Source of the DNA: an uncultured Schumannella sp.
GTDB lineage: Bacteria > Actinomycetota > Actinomycetes > Actinomycetales > Microbacteriaceae
DNA: 64,000 bases
Direction: 5' to 3'
NCBI RefSeq assembly: GCF_905479755.1
Contig: NZ_CAJQNT010000007.1
Location: forward strand, 1-64,000
In this document: piece after piece, positions 32,838 through 41,268 of the stretch
Layout of the letters: every line of letters begins with the position of its first letter
Numbering within the stretch: position 1 is the stretch's first letter
The notes under the pieces: generated by a model
Told to the model about the DNA's origin: nothing
Databases searched by the model: none
Seen by the model: the letters and a program-made list of their open reading frames with translations, nothing else
Translations under genes and position numbers: made by a program

Positions 32838-35354
32838 CTAAATGAACAGCGTCGTGGTGGACTCGGCCGCCTCACCGAGGAAGGTAGCGACGCCGCCCAG
32901 TTCGACGTCGTCGATGAGGTCGGACTCGGCGATGCCGAGCAGGTCCATCGTCATTGTGCAGCCGATCAGGCGCGCGCCGCCCGCCTGCGCCGAGGCGATC
33001 AGCTCGGGCAGCGAGGCGACGCCGTTCTTCTTCATGACCTGCTTGATCATCGCCGTGCCGGCGCCCATCATGTGCATCTGCGAGAGGGTGAGCTTGTCGG
33101 CTCCGCGCGGCATCATCGCGCCGAACATCTTGTCCATTGCGCTGCGTTCGCGCTTCGGCGGGTCGTCGCGGCGCAGCGCGTTGAGGCCCCAGAAGGTGAA
33201 GAACATCGACACCTCTTCGCCCATCGCCACCGCGCCGTTGGCGATGATGAACGCGGCGATGATCTTGTCGAGGTCGCCCGAGAACACGACGAACGAGAGC
33301 TTCGGGGTCGTCGGCGCGACCACGGCGCCCTGCCCGAAGGCCGAGGGCGCGGCACCACCCTTGCGGATGGTGGCGACGTAGCCGGGGCCTTCCGGGGTGA
33401 TGCTGACGAGTTCGTGGCCGTTGCGGCGCACCCAGGCGGGTGCGTCGAGCGCGAAACCCGGGTCCGAGACGTGGACGACGACCTCGTCACCGGCGTTCAG
33501 CTCCTTGACCTTGTCGGCGAGCTTCATGATCGGGCCGGGGCAGGCGAGGCCCGAGCAGTCGAGGTCGACCGAGATGCCGCTGCCCTCGGCGACGATCTTC
33601 GCCTGCGCGACGGCCGCCTTCAGTTCGGCGGATTCGGCGTAGGCCATGAGCGCCGGCGTCGGCTCGGCCGTGTCGGGGGCCAGCTCATGCCACGAGCGGA
33701 AGGTCTCCGAGCCGCCGGAGAGCGTCTTGACGTCGGTGAAGCCGCGCTGCACGAGCGAGCGGTGGGCCAGATAACTGCGGAAGCCGACCGCGCAGTACAG
33801 GCGCAGCGGTGTCGCGCGATCCCAATCTTTCGAGGCCTCCCGAATCGTGGCGAGGGGCACGTTCTCGGCGCCCGGCAGGTGCCAGATGGAGAACTCCTCC
33901 TCGGTGCGCACGTCGATCACGCGCGCTCCCTCGACGGCGGCCGGGTACTCCTGCGCGTACCAGAGGTCGAAGTCGCCGAGGAGCACGTTGCTCGCGACGA
34001 ATCCCGCCATGTTGACCGGGTCTTTCGCCGAGCCGAACGGGGGAGCGTAGGCCAGTTCGAGCTCTTGCAGATCCCAGACGGTGAGACCTGCCCGCAGGGC
34101 GGTGGCGAAGACATCCAGGCGCTTGTCGACGCCGTCGAACCCGGCGACCTGTGCACCGAGGATGCGGCCGTCGGCGGGCGAGAACAGCAACTTCATGTTC
34201 ATCATCGCCGTGCCCGGGTAGTACCCGGCGTGGCCGGAGGGGTGCACATGCACGGCGCGGTAGTCGACGCCCTCGGCGATCAGTTGGCGTTCGGTCGCAC
34301 CGGTGCCCCCGGCCACCATGTCGAACACTTTGACGATCGAGGTGCCCTGAGTGGACGTGTACTCGGTGTCGCGCCCGCAGATGTTCTCGGCCGCGACGCG
34401 CGCCTCGCGGTTGGCGGGCCCGGCGAGCGGCGCGAGAAAGCTGCCCGGCAGCACGGTGTGCGGCGTCTCGACGCTGTCGCCGGCGGCCCAGATGTGCGGG
34501 TCGGAGGTCCGCATGTGGGTGTCGACGGTGATGCCGCCGTGCGCGCCGAGTTCGAGTCCCGCATCCACCGCCAGTCGCGTGGACGGCCGGACGCCCGCCG
34601 AGAGGATGACGAGGTCGGCGGGCAGGAACACCGAACTGTTCAGCTCGACCGTGAGGGAGCCGTTCGGGTTCGGGGTGAAGGCGGCGGCCGCGGTCTTCAG
34701 GTGGAGTCCGATGCCGCGGCTGCGAGCGTGGCGCTCGAGCGGCACCGAGATCTCGTGATCGAGCGGCGGGAGGATCTGGTCGGCCATCTCGACGACCTCG
34801 ACGCTCGCGCCGCGGTGAATCAGGTTCTCGGCCATCTCCAGGCCGATGTAGCCGGCGCCGATGACGACGCAGCGCACCGGTCCGCGCTCGCCCGCCTCGG
34901 CGGCGGCGAGAGCGGCGTCGAGCTGCGCCTTGATCTGATCCATGTCGCCGATGCGGCGCAGCACGTGGATGCCCGGCAGATCGATCCCGGGAAGCGGCGG
35001 GCGGAGCGGTTCGGCGCCGACGCACAGCGCGAGGGCGTCGTAGCTCTCGGTGTACTCGCGGCCGGTCTCGAGCTCGCGCACGGTGACGGTCTTGGCGGCG
35101 CGGTCGATCGAGGTCACGTCGCTGGCGATCCGCACATCGATGTCGAGCGACTCGCGCAGGCTCTCCGGCGTCTGCAGCAGCAGTCGGTCGCGATCGGTGA
35201 TGACCTCGCCGATGTGGTACGGCAGACCGCAGTTGGCGAACGAGACGTGGTGGCCCCGTTCGAGCACGATGATCTCGGCGTTCTCGTCCAGGCGACGCGC
35301 GCGGGCGGCGACGGATGCTCCGGCGGCGACGCCGCCGACAACGACCAGCTTCAC
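32838..35354 (-). CDS. Four-domain FAD disulfide reductase-rhodanese-TusA-DsrE protein
   Basis: 838 residues. Residues 1-450: FAD/NAD(P)H oxidoreductase of the CoA-disulfide reductase type with the single active Cys in FANCGLPYHIG (~43), plus the dimerisation domain. ~460-555: rhodanese domain with active Cys in LYCAVGFRSY. ~590-660: TusA/SirA-like domain with LDCSGLACPGPIM. ~680-838: DsrE/DrsE_2-like domain with GCTMTMDLLG. Such fusions handle persulfide, polysulfide or CoA-disulfide. The GTG start at 35354 has GGAGGA upstream; an ORF extension of five residues before it is ignored. A DevR-type box is 88 bp upstream, and pta follows in operon, linking thiol/persulfide control to hypoxic metabolism. 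Confidence 0.88.
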   Translation of the reverse strand: MKLVVVGGVAAGASVAARARRLDENAEIIVLERGHHVSFANCGLPYHIGEVITDRDRLLLQTPESLRESLDIDVRIASDVTSIDRAAKTVTVRELETGREYTESYDALALCVGAEPLRPPLPGIDLPGIHVLRRIGDMDQIKAQLDAALAAAEAGERGPVRCVVIGAGYIGLEMAENLIHRGASVEVVEMADQILPPLDHEISVPLERHARSRGIGLHLKTAAAAFTPNPNGSLTVELNSSVFLPADLVILSAGVRPSTRLAVDAGLELGAHGGITVDTHMRTSDPHIWAAGDSVETPHTVLPGSFLAPLAGPANREARVAAENICGRDTEYTSTQGTSIVKVFDMVAGGTGATERQLIAEGVDYRAVHVHPSGHAGYYPGTAMMNMKLLFSPADGRILGAQVAGFDGVDKRLDVFATALRAGLTVWDLQELELAYAPPFGSAKDPVNMAGFVASNVLLGDFDLWYAQEYPAAVEGARVIDVRTEEEFSIWHLPGAENVPLATIREASKDWDRATPLRLYCAVGFRSYLAHRSLVQRGFTDVKTLSGGSETFRSWHELAPDTAEPTPALMAYAESAELKAAVAQAKIVAEGSGISVDLDCSGLACPGPIMKLADKVKELNAGDEVVVHVSDPGFALDAPAWVRRNGHELVSITPEGPGYVATIRKGGAAPSAFGQGAVVAPTTPKLSFVVFSGDLDKIIAAFIIANGAVAMGEEVSMFFTFWGLNALRRDDPPKRERSAMDKMFGAMMPRGADKLTLSQMHMMGAGTAMIKQVMKKNGVASLPELIASAQAGGARLIGCTMTMDLLGIAESDLIDDVELGGVATFLGEAAESTTTLFI

Positions 35355-35441
35355 GATGTTCCTCCACACCTCGGGAGTCGGAACTCGCGCGTGTCGCGAG
35401 TCGACTCCTGCCAGTCAAGAGGGCGAGCAGGCGCGCGGACA

Positions 35442-35455
35442 GTGCCGAAGGTCCC
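35442..35455 (-). promoter_or_regulatory. DevR/DosR-type box before the thiol-redox/pta/ackA operon
   Basis: On the minus strand GGGACCTTCGGCAC, identical to the box at 27646, 88 bp upstream of the GTG of the four-domain reductase and in the gap after the CAP-domain gene. Confidence 0.75.
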
Positions 35456-35487
35456 TCAGGGGCAGCGCCGAGTCGTGCGGTCGGGCC

Positions 35488-36204
35488 TCAACACGGAGTG
35501 CCGAAGACTTCGGCCCAGTACACCCGGCCGTCGCTCCCGGTCGCCTTGGCGAGACCCATCTGGGTGTTGTCGCTCAGGATGTTGGCGAGGTGGCCGGGGG
35601 AGCCCACCCAGCCGTTGTGGACCGCGGCGCCGGAGGTGTAGCCCGCCGCGACGTTCTCGGCGACGGCGCACCAGCGGTAGCCCGCCGCGGTCACGCGCGC
35701 GCCGAGTCCGCCCCCGCCGTCGTGCGTCATCTGCTGGTTGCTCGCCTGATACACGGCCTGGGCCCCGGCGGCGGCCGACAGTTTCGCGTTGATCGTGAGC
35801 GGCGGCAGCCCCTCCTCGGCGCGCGTCGCGTTCACGAGTGACAACACGCTGTTCTGGTCGGAGTAGTCGGCGGTCGGGCCCGCGGGGCTCGGTGCCGCGG
35901 GGCTCGAGGGTTCGCTCGCCCCGCTCGCCTCGCTCGCCTCGGGAGCGGAGTCCGGTGATGACGACGCGCCACCGGAGTCGTCGGTCGCCTCGGCGTCGTC
36001 CTCCAGGGCGGCGAGGATCGCGTCGCGGGCGGGACCGTCGCTCGCCACCCGAGGGGCCGCGGCGAACGGCAACCCGCTCGCGCTGCCGGTGTCGGTCTGG
36101 GGTGGGGTGTCGGCCCCCGCGCCGGCGAGCAGGTAGATGCCTCCGACGACCAGCACGCTCGCGCCGACCGCGGTGGCGGCGGAGAGCAGGACGCGACGCA
36201 ACAT
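35488..36204 (-). CDS. Secreted CAP-domain (SCP/PR-1-like) protein
   Basis: 238 residues. An N-terminal signal anchor (LLSAATAVGASVLVVGGIYLLAGAG) is followed by a disordered Ala/Ser/Pro/Glu linker to ~110, then a bacterial CAP domain (~113-238) with NATRAEEGLPPL, QMTHDGG, AENVAAGY and WVGSPGHLANIL. The domain ends with Cys, which may pair with the Cys in YRWCAVAEN. CAP proteins are extracellular, role uncertain. ATG 36204. The IS481 element begins 70 bp upstream. Confidence 0.85.
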   Translation of the reverse strand: MLRRVLLSAATAVGASVLVVGGIYLLAGAGADTPPQTDTGSASGLPFAAAPRVASDGPARDAILAALEDDAEATDDSGGASSSPDSAPEASEASGASEPSSPAAPSPAGPTADYSDQNSVLSLVNATRAEEGLPPLTINAKLSAAAGAQAVYQASNQQMTHDGGGGLGARVTAAGYRWCAVAENVAAGYTSGAAVHNGWVGSPGHLANILSDNTQMGLAKATGSDGRVYWAEVFGTPC

Positions 36205-36268
36205 GGGGTCTGTCTAACACGGGTCTTCTGCGAGTTCCGTGACATCGCGGCCTCGCGCGGGGCGTGAC

Positions 36269-37225
36269 CTAGCTGTAGTTCCCCGTGACGTTGTGAACGC
36301 GTTGGGCTGGGGTTAGGCCGCCGATTCCAGTGTGGGGTCGATGGTGATTGTAGTGATGCAGCCAGCGGGGATATTCGTCTGCGCGGGCTTCGTCGCTTGA
36401 GTAGCTGCTGGCGTAGGCCCATTCGGCGGCGAGGGTGCGGTTGAAGCGTTCGACCTTCCCGTTCGTCTGGGGGCGATAGGGCCTGGTCCAGAGGTGCTTG
36501 ACACCTGCCAGAGCGTCGGCGAAGGCATAGGAGCGATAGCAGGATCCGTTGTCGGTCATCACGGCGGTGACGGTGATGCCGGCATCGGCGAAGAACTCGT
36601 TGGCGCGGACCCAGAAACCGGCGGCGGTCTCCTTCTTCTCATCGGGCAAGATCTCGGAATAGGCCAGCCGCGAGAAGTCATCGACGGCGTGGTGCAGGAA
36701 CGAGTAGCCGCGGCCGCGGTGCGTTGACGGGGCGGCAGCTCTGCCCAGGACTCGGTGACCGCCGCCGTCGGGGATGCGCCCTTGTTTCTTGATGTCGACG
36801 TGGACAAGTTCTCCTGGTGCTGCGCGTTCGAACCGGATCGGGCGAGAGCGTCGAACCGGCAACCCGGTGCCCTGATCGAGGTGGTGCAGTAGCGGCATCG
36901 AATACCGTTCCAGCACCCGGCCGACTGTCGATCGCGGAACCCCGAGGTGATAGCCGATGCGATGTGGACCCCAACGGCGCACGAACCGCAACGCGACAAT
37001 CCTGTGCTCAAGCCGCCGTGAGCTGCGCTGCGGCGACGTCTTCGGCCTCGACGACCGGTCCGTCATCGGCAACCCGGCCCGATATCTCGCCGCCCACTTC
37101 GACGCAGTCGCGGGCGAGCATTGAAACCGCTCCGCAGCTCTCCGGGCGGACCACCCCCGCTCAACAATCAGTTTGGCAAGACGAAGTCGCCCCTCCGGGG
37201 CGAAGGGCGCATTAGCGTGAGTCAC
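36269..37225 (-). CDS. IS481-family transposase
   Basis: 318 residues with an N-terminal helix-turn-helix (RLAKLIVERGWSARRAAERF) and a second HTH (HRIGYHLGVPRSTVGRVL). The DDE rve-type catalytic core follows: VHVDIKK, the second Asp in VMTDNGSCY, and Glu in NGKVERFNRTLAAEW. GTG start 37225. The last codon (AGC) uses one base of the element and two of the target duplication, and the TAG stop is wholly in the target repeat. Confidence 0.93.
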   Translation of the reverse strand: MTHANAPFAPEGRLRLAKLIVERGWSARRAAERFQCSPATASKWAARYRAGLPMTDRSSRPKTSPQRSSRRLEHRIVALRFVRRWGPHRIGYHLGVPRSTVGRVLERYSMPLLHHLDQGTGLPVRRSRPIRFERAAPGELVHVDIKKQGRIPDGGGHRVLGRAAAPSTHRGRGYSFLHHAVDDFSRLAYSEILPDEKKETAAGFWVRANEFFADAGITVTAVMTDNGSCYRSYAFADALAGVKHLWTRPYRPQTNGKVERFNRTLAAEWAYASSYSSDEARADEYPRWLHHYNHHRPHTGIGGLTPAQRVHNVTGNYS

Positions 37226-37318
37226 GAAGACCTCCGGTTGGCGACGTGTGTGTGGTAACCCACATCGTCCCGGAGGTCTTCGCTAACTCAAACGATCACA
37301 ACGTCCCGAGGAACTACA
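36274..37318 (-). mobile_element. IS481-family insertion sequence, intact, with 6-bp target duplication
   Basis: 1045 bp. Terminal inverted repeats start TGTAGTTCCCCGTGACGTTG on the left and TGTAGTTCCTCGGGACGTTG on the right (complement), two mismatches in the first 23. The direct target repeat CCTAGC flanks it (36268-36273 and 37319-37324), fitting the known NCTAGN preference and 6-bp duplication of IS481. The transposase stop codon is supplied by the duplicated target (TAG of CTAG), and the same target provided the stop of the M56 gene, so no neighbour was disrupted. Long terminal identity and an intact transposase suggest a recent insertion. Confidence 0.92.
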
Positions 37319-37319
37319 C

Positions 37320-38087
37320 CTAGCTGATCAGGCGGCGCACACGGTCGGCCGAGCGTCCGGAGCGCCGGCGGCTCTCGAGGTCGATGATGCCGTCGCCGCG
37401 CGCATCCGCGACGGTGAGGATCGCGCGTGCCAGCACCTCGTCGCTCGTCGACTGGCGGGCGCGGTTGTCGGCGAGGATCTCGACGAGCACGGCGACCTCG
37501 GCTTCGGCGCGCACGGCGATCGGGAACCAGGGCAGGGCGCTGCGCCAGGCGCGGAAGGCGAGCAGCAGCAGGTCGTGGCGCTGTTCGACGTGGGCGCGCT
37601 CGTGGGCGATGACCGCCGACAGTTCGTCGGGGCTGAGCCTGTCGAGCAGTCCTTGCGAGAGCACGGTGAGCGAGCCGACCCCGCGGGGCAAGCAGTAGGC
37701 GACCGGTGCGGCGTCGTCGAGCACGCGCGTCTGGGCGCGCGTCGGGTGCGGGGAGGTCAGCAGATCGAGCAGCGCGTGGTGACGCCGGCGCTGCCGGGCG
37801 ACGATCACGATGGTGGCCACGAGGTGCCCGAGCAGATAGCCGGCGAGCACGAGTGCCGCGCCGAACGCGATTCCGGCGCCGAGCCGTGAGGCGGGAAGGA
37901 TGCCGTAGCCGAGTGCGGCGAAGGCGCCGATCATCGACAACCCGCCGGCGAGACCGATCGCCTGCCAGAGCAGGAGGGCCCGCACGGGGGCGCGGCTCGG
38001 CCACGCGGCGCGGGCGAGCGCGATCGGGACGGGCACCGCGAGCGCGAGGGCAAGCAGCGCGAGGGCGAGGGCGAGCGCTCCGAACAT
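37320..38087 (-). CDS. M56-family (BlaR1-like) membrane metallopeptidase
   Basis: 255 residues with three to four N-terminal transmembrane helices and a gluzincin site HERAH near residue 165, followed by EILADNRARQ (third ligand region). It is much shorter than BlaR1/MecR1 (~600) and lacks the extracellular penicillin-binding sensor, as is usual in actinobacterial M56 proteins. Its partner is the BlaI-type repressor 5 bp upstream, so a signal presumably triggers M56 cleavage of that repressor. The stop codon lies in the CTAG used by the IS481 element. Confidence 0.87.
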   Translation of the reverse strand: MFGALALALALLALALAVPVPIALARAAWPSRAPVRALLLWQAIGLAGGLSMIGAFAALGYGILPASRLGAGIAFGAALVLAGYLLGHLVATIVIVARQRRRHHALLDLLTSPHPTRAQTRVLDDAAPVAYCLPRGVGSLTVLSQGLLDRLSPDELSAVIAHERAHVEQRHDLLLLAFRAWRSALPWFPIAVRAEAEVAVLVEILADNRARQSTSDEVLARAILTVADARGDGIIDLESRRRSGRSADRVRRLIS

Positions 38088-38092
38088 GGAGC

Positions 38093-38455
38093 TCAGCCGT
38101 TGCCTGCCAGGAGCCGGCGGAGGACCGCGGCGTCGTCATCGGACACCCCGCCGATGAAGCGTTCGAGCACCGCGCCACGGTCGGCGGCGTCGCCCAGTAC
38201 TTCGTGCATCAGTTCGGCGACGTGGTCGGCGCGGGAGGCGGTCGCGGTGTAGCGGTGCGGGCGGGCCGAGCGGTCGCTCGCCACGAATCCCTTTTTCTCG
38301 AGCCGCGAGAGCACGGTGAGGATCGTCGTCGCGGCGAGCGGGCGGCCCGAGTGCCCCGCGTCGAGGCGCTCGAGGATGTCGTACGCGGTGACGGGAACCG
38401 GGGAGGCCCACACCGCATCCATCACGGATCGTTCGAGTTGACCGAGGCTCGCCAT
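38093..38455 (-). CDS. BlaI/MecI/CopY-family transcriptional repressor
   Basis: 120 residues, winged helix (LGQLERSVMDAVWASPVPVTAYDILERL, TTILTVLSRLEKKGFV) plus a short dimerisation/cleavage tail. A TAGAAT -10 (38467-38462) ends six bases before the ATG, so the mRNA is probably leaderless. A perfect palindrome TTCTACG-GCT-CGTAGAA lies 29 bp upstream and a further TTCTACG half overlaps the promoter, which fits autorepression. The same site is upstream of cydA on the other strand. Confidence 0.88.
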   Translation of the reverse strand: MASLGQLERSVMDAVWASPVPVTAYDILERLDAGHSGRPLAATTILTVLSRLEKKGFVASDRSARPHRYTATASRADHVAELMHEVLGDAADRGAVLERFIGGVSDDDAAVLRRLLAGNG

Positions 38456-38483
38456 ACAAACATTCTACGCCCCGTCGAACTAC

Positions 38484-38500
38484 TTCTACGGCTCGTAGAA
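38484..38500. promoter_or_regulatory. Candidate BlaI-type operator between blaI-like gene and cydA
   Basis: TTCTACG GCT CGTAGAA is a perfect 7-3-7 palindrome with an extra TTCTACG half-site at 38463-38469. The core resembles TACTAC/GTAGTA-type BlaI sites in containing TAC/GTA halves. Rightwards, TATCCT (38508-38513) may be a -10 for the cyd operon, so the operator could also touch cyd expression. Confidence 0.6.
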
Positions 38501-38530
38501 AAACAGGTATCCTAGATCCCGGAACCAGAC

Positions 38531-38544
38531 GGGACCTTCGGCCC
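38531..38544 (+). promoter_or_regulatory. DevR/DosR-type box before cydA
   Basis: GGGACCTTCGGCCC, the same motif as the other three boxes, is centred about 88 bp upstream of the cydA GTG. It implies that bd oxidase belongs to the DevR-like regulon. Confidence 0.75.
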
Positions 38545-38624
38545 TACGGCAGCGCTTCGAGGAACGCGACTCTGGCTCAGGGTCGTGAGGCGCGACCCGT
38601 CGTACGAGAAGGAGCAGGCCCCAC

Positions 38625-40199
38625 GTGGATCCCCTAGACATCGCCCGCTGGCAATTCGGAATCACGACGGTCTACCACTTCCTGATGGTGCCGCTGACGA
38701 TCGGCCTCGGGGCGACCGTCGCGATCATGCACACCGCGTGGGTGCGCACCGACAACCCGCAGTACCTCCGCATGACGAAGTTCTGGGGCAAGCTCTACCT
38801 GATCAACTTCATCGTGGGCGTCGCCACCGGCATCGTGCAGGAGTTCCAGTTCGGCATGGCCTGGAGTGAATACTCCCGCTTCGTCGGCGACGTCTTCGGG
38901 GCGCCGCTCGCGATGGAAGGCCTGCTCGCCTTCTTCGTCGAATCGACCTTCCTCGGCCTCTGGATCTTCGGCTGGGGCCGCCTGCCCAAGAAACTCCACC
39001 TCGCGACGCTCTGGGTCGCCGTCATCGGATCGTGGCTCTCCGCGTACTTCATCATCGCGGCGAACTCGTGGATGCAGCACCCGGTCGGCGTCGAACTGAT
39101 CGACGGGCGCCCCGTGCTCGTCGACATCTGGGCCGTCCTCGGCAACAACACCGCCGTCGCCGCCTACACGCACACGATCGCGGGCTCGGTCGCCGTCGCC
39201 GGCGGATTCCTGCTCGGCATTGCCTGGTACCAGCTCTGGCAGCGCCGCAAAGACGGGATCGACACCGTGGATGCCACCGGCCGCGTCGTCGTCGGCGAGG
39301 CGCCCGAGATCCCGGGTCGCGATCGCGCCGACCACAAGGTCTGGCTCAACTCGCTCCGCCTCGGGGCGCTCGTCGCCATCATCGGCTTCGGTGCCGTCGC
39401 CATCAGCGGCGACCTGCAGGCGAAGCTCATGTACGAGCAGCAGCCGATGAAGATGGCCGCCGCCGAAGGCGCGTGCCACACCGGCACCAGCTTCTCGATC
39501 CTCACCCTCGGCGACGTCGGCGCGACCGACTGCTCGAGCGTCACGACGCTCATCGAGGTTCCCGGGGTGCTGTCGTTCTTGGCCAAGGGCGACTTCGTCA
39601 CCGACATGCCCGGTATCACCGACCTGCTGCCCTACTACCAGGAGCAGTACGGCGCCACGCTCGCCGACGATGGCCTCTACGGCGACCGCGCCGGCAGTGA
39701 GATCCAGTACGTTCCGCTGCTCTGGGTCACCTACTGGGGCTTCCGCATGATGATCGGCTTCGGTGCGATCTCCGCCTTCGCCGCCGCCGTCGCACTGTGG
39801 CTCACGCGCAAGGGAACCGTGCCGCGCTCGCCGTGGATCATGCGCCTCGCGGTGCTCGGCATCCTCGCGCCGTTCGCCGCCAACTCGGCGGGTTGGATCT
39901 TCACCGAGCTCGGCCGTCAGCCCTTCGTGGTGGCGCCGAACCCCGACCCGAGCGGCATCGACGGGGTCTTCATGTTCACGGCCGCGGCCGTCTCACCGGG
40001 CGTGACCGCGGGAGAGTTGCTGTTCTCCACCGTCTCGCTCACGCTCGTCTACGCCGTGCTGCTCGCCGTCGAGGTGTGGCTGCTCGTGAAGTACGTGCGC
40101 GGAGGGGTGGCGTCCGCAATGCCGGAACTGGCGCCCCACGACGATCCCGACGATCCGGATTCGGGCAACCGCTCCGACGTCCTCTCCTTCGCCTACTGA
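38625..40199 (+). CDS. cydA: Cytochrome bd quinol oxidase subunit I
   Basis: 524 residues, the haem-bearing subunit of the high-affinity terminal oxidase that reduces O2 with quinol. It begins ARWQFGITTVYHFLMVPLTIGLG, with the N-terminal haem-d/b595 His in VYHFLM. Conserved segments EFQFGMAWSEYSRFVGDVFGAPLAMEGL (in parts), FESTFLG-type FVESTFLGLWIFGWGRLP and GWIFTELGRQPF follow, with about nine membrane helices and the periplasmic Q loop. GTG 38625 with AAGGAG upstream. Followed by cydB after 22 bp; preceded by a DevR-type box and a BlaI-type operator. Confidence 0.95.
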   Translation: MDPLDIARWQFGITTVYHFLMVPLTIGLGATVAIMHTAWVRTDNPQYLRMTKFWGKLYLINFIVGVATGIVQEFQFGMAWSEYSRFVGDVFGAPLAMEGLLAFFVESTFLGLWIFGWGRLPKKLHLATLWVAVIGSWLSAYFIIAANSWMQHPVGVELIDGRPVLVDIWAVLGNNTAVAAYTHTIAGSVAVAGGFLLGIAWYQLWQRRKDGIDTVDATGRVVVGEAPEIPGRDRADHKVWLNSLRLGALVAIIGFGAVAISGDLQAKLMYEQQPMKMAAAEGACHTGTSFSILTLGDVGATDCSSVTTLIEVPGVLSFLAKGDFVTDMPGITDLLPYYQEQYGATLADDGLYGDRAGSEIQYVPLLWVTYWGFRMMIGFGAISAFAAAVALWLTRKGTVPRSPWIMRLAVLGILAPFAANSAGWIFTELGRQPFVVAPNPDPSGIDGVFMFTAAAVSPGVTAGELLFSTVSLTLVYAVLLAVEVWLLVKYVRGGVASAMPELAPHDDPDDPDSGNRSDVLSFAY

Positions 40200-40221
40200 C
40201 CCGGAATCGGAAGACACTGAC

Positions 40222-41264
<1,043 letters not shown>

Positions 41265-41268
<4 letters not shown>

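Noticed and set aside
31992-35792. A 1266-codon open frame on the plus strand opposite pta and the thiol-redox gene.
   Set aside because: Shadow of high-GC codon bias: the opposite strand encodes two clearly recognisable enzymes; this frame is Arg/Gly/His-rich with no domain.
36205-37324. Disruption of a gene by the IS481 element.
   Set aside because: The 6-bp duplication preserves the M56 stop codon and the site before insertion was a ~65-bp intergenic gap.
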